In this document: piece after piece, positions 35,441 through 44,713 of the stretch
How positions within the stretch are numbered: the first letter of the stretch is position 1
Layout: every line of letters starts with the position of its first letter
NCBI RefSeq assembly: GCF_028867705.1
Contig: NZ_CP066171.1
Location: 1,736,001 to 1,800,000, forward strand
Source: Thermoleophilum album
Lineage (GTDB): Bacteria > Actinomycetota > Thermoleophilia > Solirubrobacterales > Thermoleophilaceae
Reading direction: 5' to 3'
DNA: 64,000 nucleotides
Position numbers and translations under genes: made by a program
Notes under the pieces: model-generated
The model's database searches: none
Told to the model about the DNA's origin: nothing
Seen by the model: the letters and a program-made list of their open reading frames with translations, nothing else

Positions 35441-36268
35441 TCAGCTCGGGCGTCCGAAGCGCGTGTAAAGGTCGGGCAGGATCGCCGCCAGGTTGGCGAA
35501 CTCTTCGCCGCAGTGCAGCAGCAGCGAGCGGGGCGCCACCCGCGGAATCGCAACGCGGCGCACGAGCTTGCGTCGGAGCAGCGGCGTTGCGAGCTGCCCG
35601 AGCAGGCGAGGCCCGTAAGGACGCAGAGCGGCACCGATCCAAAAACGGCTGCGCAGGACCAGCCCGTCACCTGGCGAGCGCAAGAAGACGTGTGCAAGAC
35701 ACGTGTGTTCGACACCGAGCCTTGGCTCGCCAACGACGGCGCAAGATACAAGGCCGACGTTGGGCCGCTCGAGTGTGTCGCGAGGAAAACCGAGCTTCCA
35801 CGGCTCGACGAACCGGATGCGCAAACGCCTGCGCCCGAAGCCGACGTCCTCGGTCGAGTCGTGCACCGCTCCCCAGAAAGGAAGTGTGCGAAGGTCACTC
35901 CGGCTAGCCGCAGGTGTCGGCTCGCGCACGAGCTCGGTCGCGAAGTGCGCCCGCGGATGCCAGATGCGGTAGCGGAGCGGGTGGTGCGGAAACCAGGTGA
36001 ACCACCACTCGATCATCTCCGGTCGCACGCCGGGCATCTCGACACGCGACGCGACGTAGCCACAACCGTCGGCGAGCCACCCCCAGCCGCACTCGGCAGC
36101 GAGTGGCGCGGGATCGAGCAAACGCTCGAGGTCGTTGCTCGCCAAGCGCTGCATCTCGACTTGGGCGAGAGCGGGTGCAGCGGCCGCCGTCGCGACTGCC
36201 TCGGGCGCCTCGGGAACGCGCTCTAGTAGACGCTTGAGAACCTCCTCCTCGCGCTCTGGGCTCGCCAC
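35441..36268 (-). CDS. DAPG hydrolase (PhlG)-like protein
   Basis: A protein of about 275 residues resembling the PhlG family, zinc hydrolases that cleave a carbon-carbon bond in 2,4-diacetylphloroglucinol. The family-like block is EMPGVRPEMIEWWFTWFPHH followed by PLRYRIWHPRAHF, with His residues suited to metal binding, and later HVFLRSPGDGLVLRSRFWIG. No phloroglucinol pathway is nearby, so the natural substrate is unknown. Start is GTG 36268 or TTG 36283. It lies alone between the lipoprotein (convergent) and metH (same strand, 119 bases below the metH end on the transcript side). Confidence 0.65.
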   Translation of the reverse strand: MASPEREEEVLKRLLERVPEAPEAVATAAAAPALAQVEMQRLASNDLERLLDPAPLAAECGWGWLADGCGYVASRVEMPGVRPEMIEWWFTWFPHHPLRYRIWHPRAHFATELVREPTPAASRSDLRTLPFWGAVHDSTEDVGFGRRRLRIRFVEPWKLGFPRDTLERPNVGLVSCAVVGEPRLGVEHTCLAHVFLRSPGDGLVLRSRFWIGAALRPYGPRLLGQLATPLLRRKLVRRVAIPRVAPRSLLLHCGEEFANLAAILPDLYTRFGRPS

Positions 36269-36321
36269 GCGCCGAGCGTACAACGCGCCCGCGCGCTGTC
36301 AAAGACAGGCGGTTTACAGCC

Positions 36322-39300
36322 TCAGTCCTTGCTGGGCTGCGCTACGGAGCCTGTCGCGGCCCGTGACGGCGCCGGGCCCGCTGACTTTTCCGACAGCGCG
36401 ATCACCTCGTCGGGCGCCTCGCCGGTGGGTATCCGGCCCGACTTCATGCCGAAGTAGATCGCTTGCGGATGGTGCGCTACCAGCGCGACCGTCGACTGTT
36501 CGGGCTCGAGAGCGTAACCACCGGAGAGCGTTATGCCGATGCGCGAGAAGCCGAGCAGCCGCTCGACTTTGACGTGCTCGGCCTGGTCGGGGCACGCCGG
36601 GTAACCCCACGAATAGCGGCGGCCCTGGTGGGGCGGGATCCCGAGCTGCTCGCGCACCTTGAAGTGCAGCCACTCGGCGAGACCCTCGGCGGCTTGCACC
36701 GCGAGCCCGTGGACGTACAACTGCTCGGCGAACTCGCCGCGCCGTTCGAGCTCCTGCACGCGCTCGGTGGCCTTCGGCCCGACAGTCACCGCTTGCAGCG
36801 CGACGACGTCGCGCTCGCCCGCTTCGACCGGCCGGAAAAAGTCGGCAAGACAGAGCCGGTCGTGGTCGGGCTGGCGCGGGAACACCAACCGCTCGAGCTC
36901 GCGCTCGGGATCTTCGGGGTCGAAGACGATCAGCTCGTTGCCTTGCGACGCGCAGGGGAAGTAGCCGAGTAGCGCGCGCGGTTCGAGGTAGTCCTGCTCG
37001 CGCCACATCCGCTCGAGCCGTGGGCGGAACTCCTCGCGCACGAGCCGCTCCCACTCCTCACCCTTCACGCCGCGCCCGCCCCAATGGAGCTTGAAGAGAA
37101 CGTGCACGTCAAGGTGCGGGAAGACCTCGTCGAAGTCGACGTCGATCTCGCGCACACCCCAGAACGGTGGCTGCGGCACAGGTACGTCAGTGCGCACCGC
37201 CGAGCGCACCGACGCGTCGTCGGTCGGACCGCGCTCGCGGCGCTTGTCGCCGGCCCGGCGCAGTTCGAAGGCCTCGCGGCGGATGCGCTCGACGAGCTCG
37301 CGACGCCGCTCGGGCTCGACGAGCTGGTCCATCACCGCCAGGCCCTCGAACGCGTCACGGCAGTAGAAGACGCCGGGCTCGTACACCTCGTCGGAGTCGT
37401 CGCGCGGGAACAGGATGCGGCGGCCGAAGTCGCGGTTGATCGCCGCCCCGCCGACGAGCACCGGAAAGTCGAGTCCGCGCTCGTGCAGTTCGCGCACACA
37501 GATCGGCATCTGTTTGGAGGTCGAAACCAGCAGCGCCGACAGCCCGATCGCGTCCGCCTTGTGCTCGAGCGCACCGTTGATGATCGTGTCGACCGGAACC
37601 TGTTTGCCGAGGTCGACGACCTTGTAGCCGTTGTTCTCGAGGATCGTCTTGACGAGCGATTTGCCGATGTCGTGCACGTCGCCGAAGACGGTGGCGAGAA
37701 CGACCGTGCCCTTGGTGTGCCCCTCGATGCGATCGAGATAGCGCTCGAGACGCGCCACGCAGCGCTTCATCACCTCGGCCGACTGCAGAACGAAGGGCAG
37801 AATCAGCTCGCCGGCCCCGAACTTGTCGCCGACCTCTTTCATCGCCGGTAGCAGAACGTCGTTGAGCGTCGGCACGGCGCCGATCTTCTCGACGCAGCGG
37901 TCGATCCACTCTTCGACGCCCTCCTTGCGACGTCTGAGAATGTGCCAGTGGAGCGCCTCCTCGGGCTCCATGCCGGCGGTGGGGTCGGTCGACGCGTCGG
38001 CCTCGGCGTCGGCGCCCTTCGCTTCGAAGTGGGCGATAAAGCGCTCGAGCGCGTCGGGGCGCCGGTTGAAGACAAGATCGTCGGCGAGCTCGCGCTCCTG
38101 CGCCGAGATCTCGGCGTACGGCGTGATGTGGTTGGGGTTGACCATCGCGAGGTCCAACCCGGCCTCCACGCAGTGGTGCAGGAAGACTGAGTTGAGCACC
38201 GCGCGCGCCTGCGGCGAGACGCCGAAGGAGACGTTCGAGATGCCGAGCGAGGTTTTGCAGCGCGGTAGCTCGCGCTTGATCGCGCGGATCCCTTCAATCG
38301 TCTCGATCGCCGAGCCTCGCCACTCCTCGTCGCCGGTGGTGAGCGTGAAGGTGAGACAGTCGAAGATCAAAAGCTCGGGATCGAAGCCGTGTTCGCCGCA
38401 GACGAGGTCGTGGATGCGCTTAGCCACCGCGAGCTTGCGCTCGCGCGTCTTCGCCATCCCCTCTTCGTCGATCGTCAGGGCGATCAGCGCCGCGCCGTGG
38501 GCCTTGGCGAGCGGCACCACACGGTCGAGCTTTTCGCGCCCGCCCTCGAGGTTGATCGAGTTGACGATCGGTCGCCCGGGGATCTGCTCGAGCGCGGCGC
38601 GGATAACGTCGGGCTCGGTCGAATCGATCTGGATCGGCGCTGGCTGTGTGAGCGAGATGCGCTTTACGACCTCGCGCATCTGTTCGGCTTCGTCCTGGCG
38701 CTCGGTCAGCGCCACGCAGACGTCGAGAACGTGGGCGCCCCCTTGCACCTGGTCCTCGGCGATCTGCACGATCCCGTCGTAGTCGTCGGCGAGGAGCAGC
38801 TCTTTCGCCTTGCGCGACCCCTGGGCGTTGACGCGCTCGCCCACCAGCGTCGGGCGCGGCTCCTGCACCAGCGGTGTCGCGGTCATCATCGACGCAAGCT
38901 GCGGCGGGCCCGGTGCCGGGCGCGGCGCCACCTCGCGGCCGCCAACCGACTCAGCGATCGCCCGGATGTGCGCCGGCGTCGTGCCGCAGCAGCCACCGAC
39001 GATCGCGACGCCGTGGCGTTCGACGAACTCGGTCAGCACCTTCGCGATGTGCTCGGGTGTCTCGGGAAAGATCGTCTCGCCGTTCGGTCCCTGGCGCGGG
39101 ATGCCGGCGTTGGGGATGCAGTGCACAGGTACGGTCGCGTGCTCGCCGAGGTAGCGGATCGCGTCGCGCATGTCCTCGGGACCGGTCGAGCAGTTGAGCC
39201 CGATCGCGTCGACGCGCAGCCCCTCAAGGATCGCGAGCACCGCCGCGATGTCGGTGCCGAGCAGCATCTTGCCCCCTTGGGGAAGCAGCGACACCGAGCA

Positions 39301-39864
39301 CTGGATCGGCACGCTGCGCCCGACGTCGCGGAACGCTTCACGCACGCCGAAAACAGCGGCCTTGACCTCGAGGATGTCCTGTGCGGTCTCGATGATCACG
39401 AGGTCGACGCCGCCCTCGAGGAGCCCGCGCGCCTGTTCGCGGAACACCTCGACGAGCTCGCCGAAGCGGATCCGACCAAGCTCGGGGTCGTCGGAGGCGG
39501 GAAGCTGACCTGTGGGCCCGATCGACCCTGCCACCCAGCGCGTTTCGCCGCACGCGGCACGCGCGATCTCGGCGGCGCGGCGGTTGATCTCGACGGTGTG
39601 CTCGCCTAGGCCCCACTCGTCGAGCTTGATCCGGCTCGCCTGGAAGGTGCAGGTCTCGACCACCTCCGCGCCGGCATCGAGCATCGACTCGTGCACGCCC
39701 TGGATGACGTCGGGGCGGTTGAGAACGAGCGCCTCGTGGCACTTCCCCTGCAAACCGCCGTAGTCCTCGGGCGTGAGGTCGAACTGCTCGAGCGTGGCAC
39801 CCATCCCGCCGTCGAAAACGACGACGCGGCGGCGAGCCAGATCGATCACGTTCTCGCGAGCCAT
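36322..39864 (-). CDS. metH: Cobalamin-dependent methionine synthase
   Basis: A full-length, 1180-residue MetH that transfers a methyl group from methyltetrahydrofolate to homocysteine through B12. Domains are in the standard order: homocysteine/zinc domain (VVFDGGMGATLEQF; zinc Cys in GLNCSTGPEDM and GGCCGTTPAHI), pterin domain (LVGERVNAQGSRKAKELL, residues about 340-600), cap domain, B12 domain with the lower-ligand His in ATVFGDVHDIGKSLVKT, and the C-terminal activation domain (RRYSWGYPACPDQAEH) that binds SAM. The Arg/Asp-rich linker before the activation domain is slightly long. No B12 riboswitch is visible in the 72 bases upstream. Confidence 0.97.
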   Translation of the reverse strand: MARENVIDLARRRVVVFDGGMGATLEQFDLTPEDYGGLQGKCHEALVLNRPDVIQGVHESMLDAGAEVVETCTFQASRIKLDEWGLGEHTVEINRRAAEIARAACGETRWVAGSIGPTGQLPASDDPELGRIRFGELVEVFREQARGLLEGGVDLVIIETAQDILEVKAAVFGVREAFRDVGRSVPIQCSVSLLPQGGKMLLGTDIAAVLAILEGLRVDAIGLNCSTGPEDMRDAIRYLGEHATVPVHCIPNAGIPRQGPNGETIFPETPEHIAKVLTEFVERHGVAIVGGCCGTTPAHIRAIAESVGGREVAPRPAPGPPQLASMMTATPLVQEPRPTLVGERVNAQGSRKAKELLLADDYDGIVQIAEDQVQGGAHVLDVCVALTERQDEAEQMREVVKRISLTQPAPIQIDSTEPDVIRAALEQIPGRPIVNSINLEGGREKLDRVVPLAKAHGAALIALTIDEEGMAKTRERKLAVAKRIHDLVCGEHGFDPELLIFDCLTFTLTTGDEEWRGSAIETIEGIRAIKRELPRCKTSLGISNVSFGVSPQARAVLNSVFLHHCVEAGLDLAMVNPNHITPYAEISAQERELADDLVFNRRPDALERFIAHFEAKGADAEADASTDPTAGMEPEEALHWHILRRRKEGVEEWIDRCVEKIGAVPTLNDVLLPAMKEVGDKFGAGELILPFVLQSAEVMKRCVARLERYLDRIEGHTKGTVVLATVFGDVHDIGKSLVKTILENNGYKVVDLGKQVPVDTIINGALEHKADAIGLSALLVSTSKQMPICVRELHERGLDFPVLVGGAAINRDFGRRILFPRDDSDEVYEPGVFYCRDAFEGLAVMDQLVEPERRRELVERIRREAFELRRAGDKRRERGPTDDASVRSAVRTDVPVPQPPFWGVREIDVDFDEVFPHLDVHVLFKLHWGGRGVKGEEWERLVREEFRPRLERMWREQDYLEPRALLGYFPCASQGNELIVFDPEDPERELERLVFPRQPDHDRLCLADFFRPVEAGERDVVALQAVTVGPKATERVQELERRGEFAEQLYVHGLAVQAAEGLAEWLHFKVREQLGIPPHQGRRYSWGYPACPDQAEHVKVERLLGFSRIGITLSGGYALEPEQSTVALVAHHPQAIYFGMKSGRIPTGEAPDEVIALSEKSAGPAPSRAATGSVAQPSKD

Positions 39865-39936
39865 GAACCGTTGATGCTAAACGGGACGCGGTGCCTGTCG
39901 GGCATCGCGGCCGTCAGCGGAGCGCCCGGCCCAGGC

Positions 39937-42312
39937 TCAACTCTCGGCGCGCGCTGGCCGCTCGCGGACCGCGATCGGCGCGGGCGGCAGCTCGATCGGC
40001 GCGGCATGGAGCGCCCGAACGCGCAGCTCGCGCCACGTCATTCCTTCGCGGACCAGCGCCGGCAGACCGAGCGCGAACGCGGTGCCGATCTCGACCGCCT
40101 GAAGGATGATTCCGTACGCGAGCGCGTCGGCACGCCCGACGCCGTACGCAGACAGAACCGCCACACACGCCGCTTGGAAGACGCCGATGTTCGACGGCGT
40201 CGCCGGCAACACCGCGGTGACGTTCACGGCGAAGAGAACGGCGGCAGCCGCCGCCAACGGTTCCTCGACGTGGATGCCGAGCGAGCTCAAAAGGACGTAG
40301 CAGGCGGCGAGCTGCAGGGCCCACGCTCCGGTCTGGCAGATCGATGCCCAAAGCGCGAGGCGGGGACGGCGAAAGACGCGCAGCCCGCTTCGAACTCTCC
40401 CGACGAGCTCGCGCGCGAGCGCAGCAAGCGCGGCGATGCGACCCCCGTTAGCCGCCACGTCGCGCGGCACGAGCCAAGGAAAAGCCGCGATCAAAACCAC
40501 GAGCGCCAACGGAACGGCGACGACGCCGACCAGTGCTGCCGGGCGGGTGCGCAAACCGTCGAGCGAAGAGAGCGTGACAACCGCGAGGGCCGCGAGCGCC
40601 GCCAGGTTCAGCACGGTTTGCGAGATCAGCGTTCCAAGCACGATCGGCAGGTGGTCGCGCACGCGGCCGAGCCGGCGCGCGACGACGAGCGCTCGCGAGG
40701 GCTCGCCGAGGCGCGCGGGCAACGTCGCCGACATCAGGACGCCGATCATCGTCGCGCGAGCGGCGTCGCGACGCCGGACGCGCACGGTCGCCAGCGCGCT
40801 GCGCAAGATCGAGTGCCACGCCTCGGCACGCAGCAGCAGCGATGCGGCCATCAACGCGAAAGCCGCTGCTACCCACAGCGGCGCGGCTTTGATGAGGGCG
40901 GCGGCGATGCTGTCGAGCCCTAGCCGCTCGACAGCGAGCCAGGCGAGAGCGACGCCGACGGCGGCGCCGAGCGCCGTAGCGGCGCGGCGAAGCGCCCGCC
41001 TGGTGCGTTGTCCGTCGAGCGGCGTCGCCGGCGCGGGCTCGGGAACCGCACACGGTCGCGGAGGCGGCGGCGTCTCGGCCGCGGCAAGGCCGACGCGTGC
41101 GCGCAGCCCGCTCGTCCGCGGGGCGGCGATTGCCTGCTCGTAGACGCTCTCGACCTCTTGCGCTACCCGCTGCCAGTCGTAGCGCTCGGCGGCGCGCTCG
41201 GCAGAACTTGCGAGGGCCGCCAACCGCTGGCGATCGTGGGCGAGCTCGCGCAACGTCGCAGCGAGAGCGAGGGCGTCGCCCGGGGGGACGAGGATGCCCG
41301 GGGGCGCGCCCGCGTCCCCGGCCCTCGCTCCGCCGGTAACGACGTCGCGGTAGCCGGGAATGTCGCTGGCGACCACCGGAGTGCCAGCAGCGAACGCTTC
41401 GGTCAGCACCATGCCGAAGCTTTCGCCACCCAGCGCCGGTGCTACGAGCAGGTCGGCGCTGGCGAGGAGGCGCCACTTGGTCCGCTCGTCGACGCGCCCC
41501 AGCGCGACGATGCCGTCGTCGTCGATCGAAAGCGCCTCGACCTCTTCCCGGTCGGGGCCGGCGACCACGAGACGCGCCGCGACGCCGGCGCGACGCAAGG
41601 CCTCGAACGCGCGCAGCAGCACTGGCAAACCCTTGCGCTCGTCGGCCCGCCCCAGAAACAGCACCTCGAGATGGCCGCGGCCACCGCTGCTGCCGTCTGC
41701 GGCGCATTCGGCCGTCACGCTGGCGCGCGCGGCGCGCCCGGCGGCGAGATCGACTCCGTTTGGGATGAGCTCGTAGCGGCCGCCGTAGAAGCGCCGCGCG
41801 GTCCATGCAGCAGCTTCGGACACGGCGATGCGCCGAGTGATCTTGCGGTAGAGGCGGCGGCAACCGGCGACGTTGGCCGCGAACCAGTTCGCGGAACGGC
41901 TCGTCGAGTAGGCGTGGAAGGTCGCGACCAGCGGCGCGCGTGCGTGTTCGACGGCGAACCAGCTGACCGCGGGTGCGTTCGGCTCGTGCACATGGACGAC
42001 GTCGAACTCTCCGTGGCGCAGCCACCAGCTGAGGCGGGCGACGCCGTTGGCGGTCAGGCAGAGGTTGGAGAGGGCGCCGTTGGCGGGCAGGGCGACCGTG
42101 CGTCCGAGCGGCACCACCCACTCCGGAAGCTCGCGCGCAAGTGGCCGCGCCCCACGGTGAAGCAGGCGCGCCCACCGGTCGTCGGGATCGACCGGCACCA
42201 TCAGCAGCGCATCGTGACCTCGCGCCCGCAGCGCACGCACGAGCGCTTCGGCGTGCTGTCCTACCCCGCCCGCGTAATTAAGCGAGTAGGGCGAGATAAC
42301 GGCAACGCGCAC
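39937..42312 (-). CDS. Fusion of GT4 glycosyltransferase and UPF0104/LPG-synthase-type membrane domain
   Basis: A 791-residue two-domain protein. Residues 1 to about 395 are a GT-B glycosyltransferase of family 4, similar to PimA-type mannosyltransferases: RVAVISPYSLNYAGGVGQHA, VHVHEPNAPAVSWFAV, VLFLGRADERKGLPVLLRAF and AFAAGTPVVASDIPGYRDVV. From about 440 on, it has at least eight hydrophobic segments and resembles the UPF0104 membrane module (also the flippase part of MprF), with MSATLPARLGEPSRALVVAR and LFAVNVTAVLPATPSNIGVF. Start GTG 42312 is where the conserved strand begins. The fusion suggests glycolipid synthesis coupled to membrane translocation. Confidence 0.85.
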   Translation of the reverse strand: MRVAVISPYSLNYAGGVGQHAEALVRALRARGHDALLMVPVDPDDRWARLLHRGARPLARELPEWVVPLGRTVALPANGALSNLCLTANGVARLSWWLRHGEFDVVHVHEPNAPAVSWFAVEHARAPLVATFHAYSTSRSANWFAANVAGCRRLYRKITRRIAVSEAAAWTARRFYGGRYELIPNGVDLAAGRAARASVTAECAADGSSGGRGHLEVLFLGRADERKGLPVLLRAFEALRRAGVAARLVVAGPDREEVEALSIDDDGIVALGRVDERTKWRLLASADLLVAPALGGESFGMVLTEAFAAGTPVVASDIPGYRDVVTGGARAGDAGAPPGILVPPGDALALAATLRELAHDRQRLAALASSAERAAERYDWQRVAQEVESVYEQAIAAPRTSGLRARVGLAAAETPPPPRPCAVPEPAPATPLDGQRTRRALRRAATALGAAVGVALAWLAVERLGLDSIAAALIKAAPLWVAAAFALMAASLLLRAEAWHSILRSALATVRVRRRDAARATMIGVLMSATLPARLGEPSRALVVARRLGRVRDHLPIVLGTLISQTVLNLAALAALAVVTLSSLDGLRTRPAALVGVVAVPLALVVLIAAFPWLVPRDVAANGGRIAALAALARELVGRVRSGLRVFRRPRLALWASICQTGAWALQLAACYVLLSSLGIHVEEPLAAAAAVLFAVNVTAVLPATPSNIGVFQAACVAVLSAYGVGRADALAYGIILQAVEIGTAFALGLPALVREGMTWRELRVRALHAAPIELPPAPIAVRERPARAES

Positions 42313-42398
42313 CGGCCAATCGTAACGCTGCCCCCGCCGGCCGGGGGCTCGCCCCCAGCGCGCCATGCTCCGGGTAGTGGCAAACTGCAGGGCGAGCG

Positions 42399-43103
42399 AT
42401 GGCTCGCAGGCACTTCGTCAAGTACACGTTCCTGGCCGTCGACCCCGCCTGGCGGCGGCTGCCGCGCGACGAGCGTGCTCGCCACAAAGAAGAAGTTCGT
42501 GCCGCTTGCGAGGCGTTCGCCGAACAGCACTTTCTGCGCAGCTATTCGCTTGTCGGCACACGCGGCGACTGCGACCTCATGCTGCGCACTGCGGCGCCGA
42601 CGCTCGACCCGATCCACGAGCTGCACGTGCTCCTCAACCAGACCGGGCTCATGGCCTACGCGCGCATCGCGTACTCGTACCTCTCGGCGACGAAACCCTC
42701 GCCCTACGCCGATCGCCCGCAACCGCTCGCGCCGCGCGAGGGACAGGACGGCCGGTACCTCGTCGTCTACCCGATGTGGAAGAAGCGCGAGTGGTATCGC
42801 CTGCCGGCCGAGGAGCGGATGCGGATCATGCGCGAGCACATCGAGGTCGGTCGTCGCTTCAGCGGTATCGACACCAACACCACCTACTCGTTCGGGCTCG
42901 ACGACCAGGAGTTCGTCGTCGCCTTCGACTGCGACGACCCACTCGAGTTCCTGGACCTTGTGGAGACCTTGCGAACCACCGAGTCGAGCAGCTACACGCG
43001 CTCGGAAACGCCCATCTTCACCTGCATCCGTTGTTCGCTGACGCGGGCGTTAGACGCACTCGACGGCGAACGCATAGCGATGACCGCCGACGTCGCTCGC
43101 TGA
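42399..43103 (+). CDS. hemQ: Coproheme decarboxylase HemQ (chlorite-dismutase family)
   Basis: A 234-residue heme-binding enzyme that converts coproheme to heme b in the coproporphyrin-dependent pathway of Gram-positive bacteria. Hallmarks are FVKYTFLAVDPAWR, LVVYPMWKKREWYRLP (with the conserved Tyr) and MREHIEVGRRF, holding the probable proximal His, then TNTTYSFGLDDQEFVVAFD and ETPIFTCIRC. It is not a chlorite dismutase by context. ATG 42399 follows a GGGCGAGCG weak ribosome-binding site. Divergent from the glycosyltransferase fusion across 86 bases. Confidence 0.95.
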   Translation: MARRHFVKYTFLAVDPAWRRLPRDERARHKEEVRAACEAFAEQHFLRSYSLVGTRGDCDLMLRTAAPTLDPIHELHVLLNQTGLMAYARIAYSYLSATKPSPYADRPQPLAPREGQDGRYLVVYPMWKKREWYRLPAEERMRIMREHIEVGRRFSGIDTNTTYSFGLDDQEFVVAFDCDDPLEFLDLVETLRTTESSSYTRSETPIFTCIRCSLTRALDALDGERIAMTADVAR

Positions 43104-43151
43104 ACGCTCGCCCGGCTCTCGGCCCCTGCCGGACGTGATCCCGCTCGCCGG

Positions 43152-43658
43152 TCACGCTTCGCCGAAGCGGCGCGCCAGCTCGACCCTGCGATAGGCGAAG
43201 ATCCGCTCGATATCGCGGCGCACGAAAAGGCGGTGGGCGAGCTGGCCGAGCGGCCCGAACGGCAGCGCGTAGAACACGCGGTCGCGCACCAAGGTTCCAC
43301 GCGCATGTTCTTCAAAGGTGTGCGTGTGGTGCCAGAGCCGGTAGGGCCCGGTGACCTGCACGTCGACGAAGCGGTAGGGCGGCTCCCACGCGACGATCGC
43401 GGTTAGCCAACGCACCGGAGCGCCGCGAATGCGGAGCGTGTAGGCGATCTCGGCGCCCTCGACGACCGCAGCGGGAGCGCGCTCGATGCGGAAGCGCAGC
43501 CACGGCGGCGTGATCGCCTCGAGGTTGCGCGGGTCGGCGAAGAACGGAAAAACGGCGGTGAGCGGTTGCGTCAGGACCTGTTCTTGCTCGAAGCGGTGAA
43601 CGCGGGTCGCGAGGACGCGTCGCGCGAGATGGCTGCTCGCGACCGACTTGCCGCTCAT
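43152..43658 (-). CDS. SRPBCC-family (START/cyclase-dehydrase-like) protein
   Basis: A 168-residue lipid- or hydrophobe-binding protein of the SRPBCC fold. Family features are EQVLTQPLTAVFPFFADPRN, LEAITPPWLRFRI and RFVDVQVTGPYRLWHHTHTF with EEHARGTLVRDRVFYALPFG. Proteins of this type often accompany MerR/LitR regulators and photolyase genes in light-response loci. ATG 43658 overlaps the end of the MerR-DICT gene by 4 bases, so sigma factor, MerR-DICT and SRPBCC form one operon. Confidence 0.85.
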   Translation of the reverse strand: MSGKSVASSHLARRVLATRVHRFEQEQVLTQPLTAVFPFFADPRNLEAITPPWLRFRIERAPAAVVEGAEIAYTLRIRGAPVRWLTAIVAWEPPYRFVDVQVTGPYRLWHHTHTFEEHARGTLVRDRVFYALPFGPLGQLAHRLFVRRDIERIFAYRRVELARRFGEA

Positions 43659-44713
43659 CGGCGTCCGCCCCCGACACGGGCGAGGGTGCGTTGTAGGAGG
43701 GAGGCTGCTACCGTCGGCGCCGGCGAGGTGGCGTCGCGCCGCGCACACACGCTTCGCAAGCGCTCGGCGAGCTCGACGAGCCCGCTCGCGGGTGAGGCGG
43801 CCGGGGTAGCCCCCTTGCGTGGCTGCCTGCCGCTGCCCGCCACGGCCAGGAGTTCGGCGGCGCACACGATCGCGGTACGGACGTCTTCGCTGTCGAGCGT
43901 CACGAGCGCCTCAAACGTGCGATCGCTGTCCGCCGAAGCGGGCTCGAGACGCTCCCGCGCGACGAGCGCGAAAGTCAGCGCGGGACCGTACGCGACCAGC
44001 GACCACTCGCGTGCTAACGGGTGGCGGGGCTCCAAAACTACCTCGGCGAGTGCGCTCATGGGGGAACGGACTCCGCCCGGTCCGCAGTGCAAGGCAAGGC
44101 ACACCTGCGCACCCTCGGCGAGCGCCTCCCAGCGCGCGAGCGACGAGCGCAGAAAGCGCGCGCGTTGGAAACAGCCGACGATCGCCCAAAGCTCGTCGTT
44201 TGCCGCCGCCTCGTCCTCGACGCCGTGGCTCAGCGCTGTGAGCGCGGCTTTCGTCTGGACGTGCGACTGCAGTCGTGGCAGCCGCCGCCGCAGGGCGGCG
44301 AACAGCGAGCCGCCGCCAGCGGCCGAGATCGCACCAGCCGGCGGCATTACCGCGAGCTCGTTGGTCGGCGGGCCAGCGGCGATCCCCGCGGCGCGTGTGA
44401 TAGCGGCCGGCAGCGACACCCCTTCACGCCGTAGCGCTTGCACCCGGCGTAGCTGTTCCACTGCCTGCCCGTCGTACGCGCGGCGCCCGCCAGGCGTCCG
44501 CCGCGGTCGCGGGAAGCCGTAGCGGCGCTCCCAGGTGCGCAGAGTGGCGGGAGCGACGCCGACCAACCGCGCTACCTCGCTGAGAGTAAAAAGCCGTTCG
44601 CTCGCCGCAGCTTCGCCACCGCGCTGGGCCGCGCCGTCGAGCGACGGCGGGCGACCGCTGGACCGACGCGAACCCGCCCCGTTGCTGCTCGCGATGTGGC
44701 TGCCGCCGGTCAC
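43655..44713 (-). CDS. MerR-family regulator with C-terminal DICT sensory domain (copy 1)
   Basis: A 352-residue protein. After a 40-residue Ser/Gly-rich start, residues 45-115 are a MerR winged helix: LFTLSEVARLVGVAPATLRT followed by WERRYGFPRPRRTPGGRRAY. The C-terminal half matches the DICT domain, seen in TKAALTALSHGVEDEAAAND, GCFQRARFLRSSLARWEALA and EWSLVAYGPALTFALVARER. There is no B12-binding domain of the CarH type. GTG 44713 overlaps the sigma-factor stop (GTGA). It probably controls the divergent promoter at 45328-45406 together with its paralogue. Confidence 0.87.
   Translation of the reverse strand: MTGGSHIASSNGAGSRRSSGRPPSLDGAAQRGGEAAASERLFTLSEVARLVGVAPATLRTWERRYGFPRPRRTPGGRRAYDGQAVEQLRRVQALRREGVSLPAAITRAAGIAAGPPTNELAVMPPAGAISAAGGGSLFAALRRRLPRLQSHVQTKAALTALSHGVEDEAAANDELWAIVGCFQRARFLRSSLARWEALAEGAQVCLALHCGPGGVRSPMSALAEVVLEPRHPLAREWSLVAYGPALTFALVARERLEPASADSDRTFEALVTLDSEDVRTAIVCAAELLAVAGSGRQPRKGATPAASPASGLVELAERLRSVCARRDATSPAPTVAASLLQRTLARVGGGRR

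Noticed and set aside
38389-39609. A 406-codon plus-strand frame opposite metH
   Set aside because: metH on the minus strand is full length with all domains; the antisense frame has no recognisable domain.
42343-42356. GGGGGC-TC-GCCCCC as a terminator upstream of hemQ
   Set aside because: The loop would be two bases and there is no T-run on either strand.
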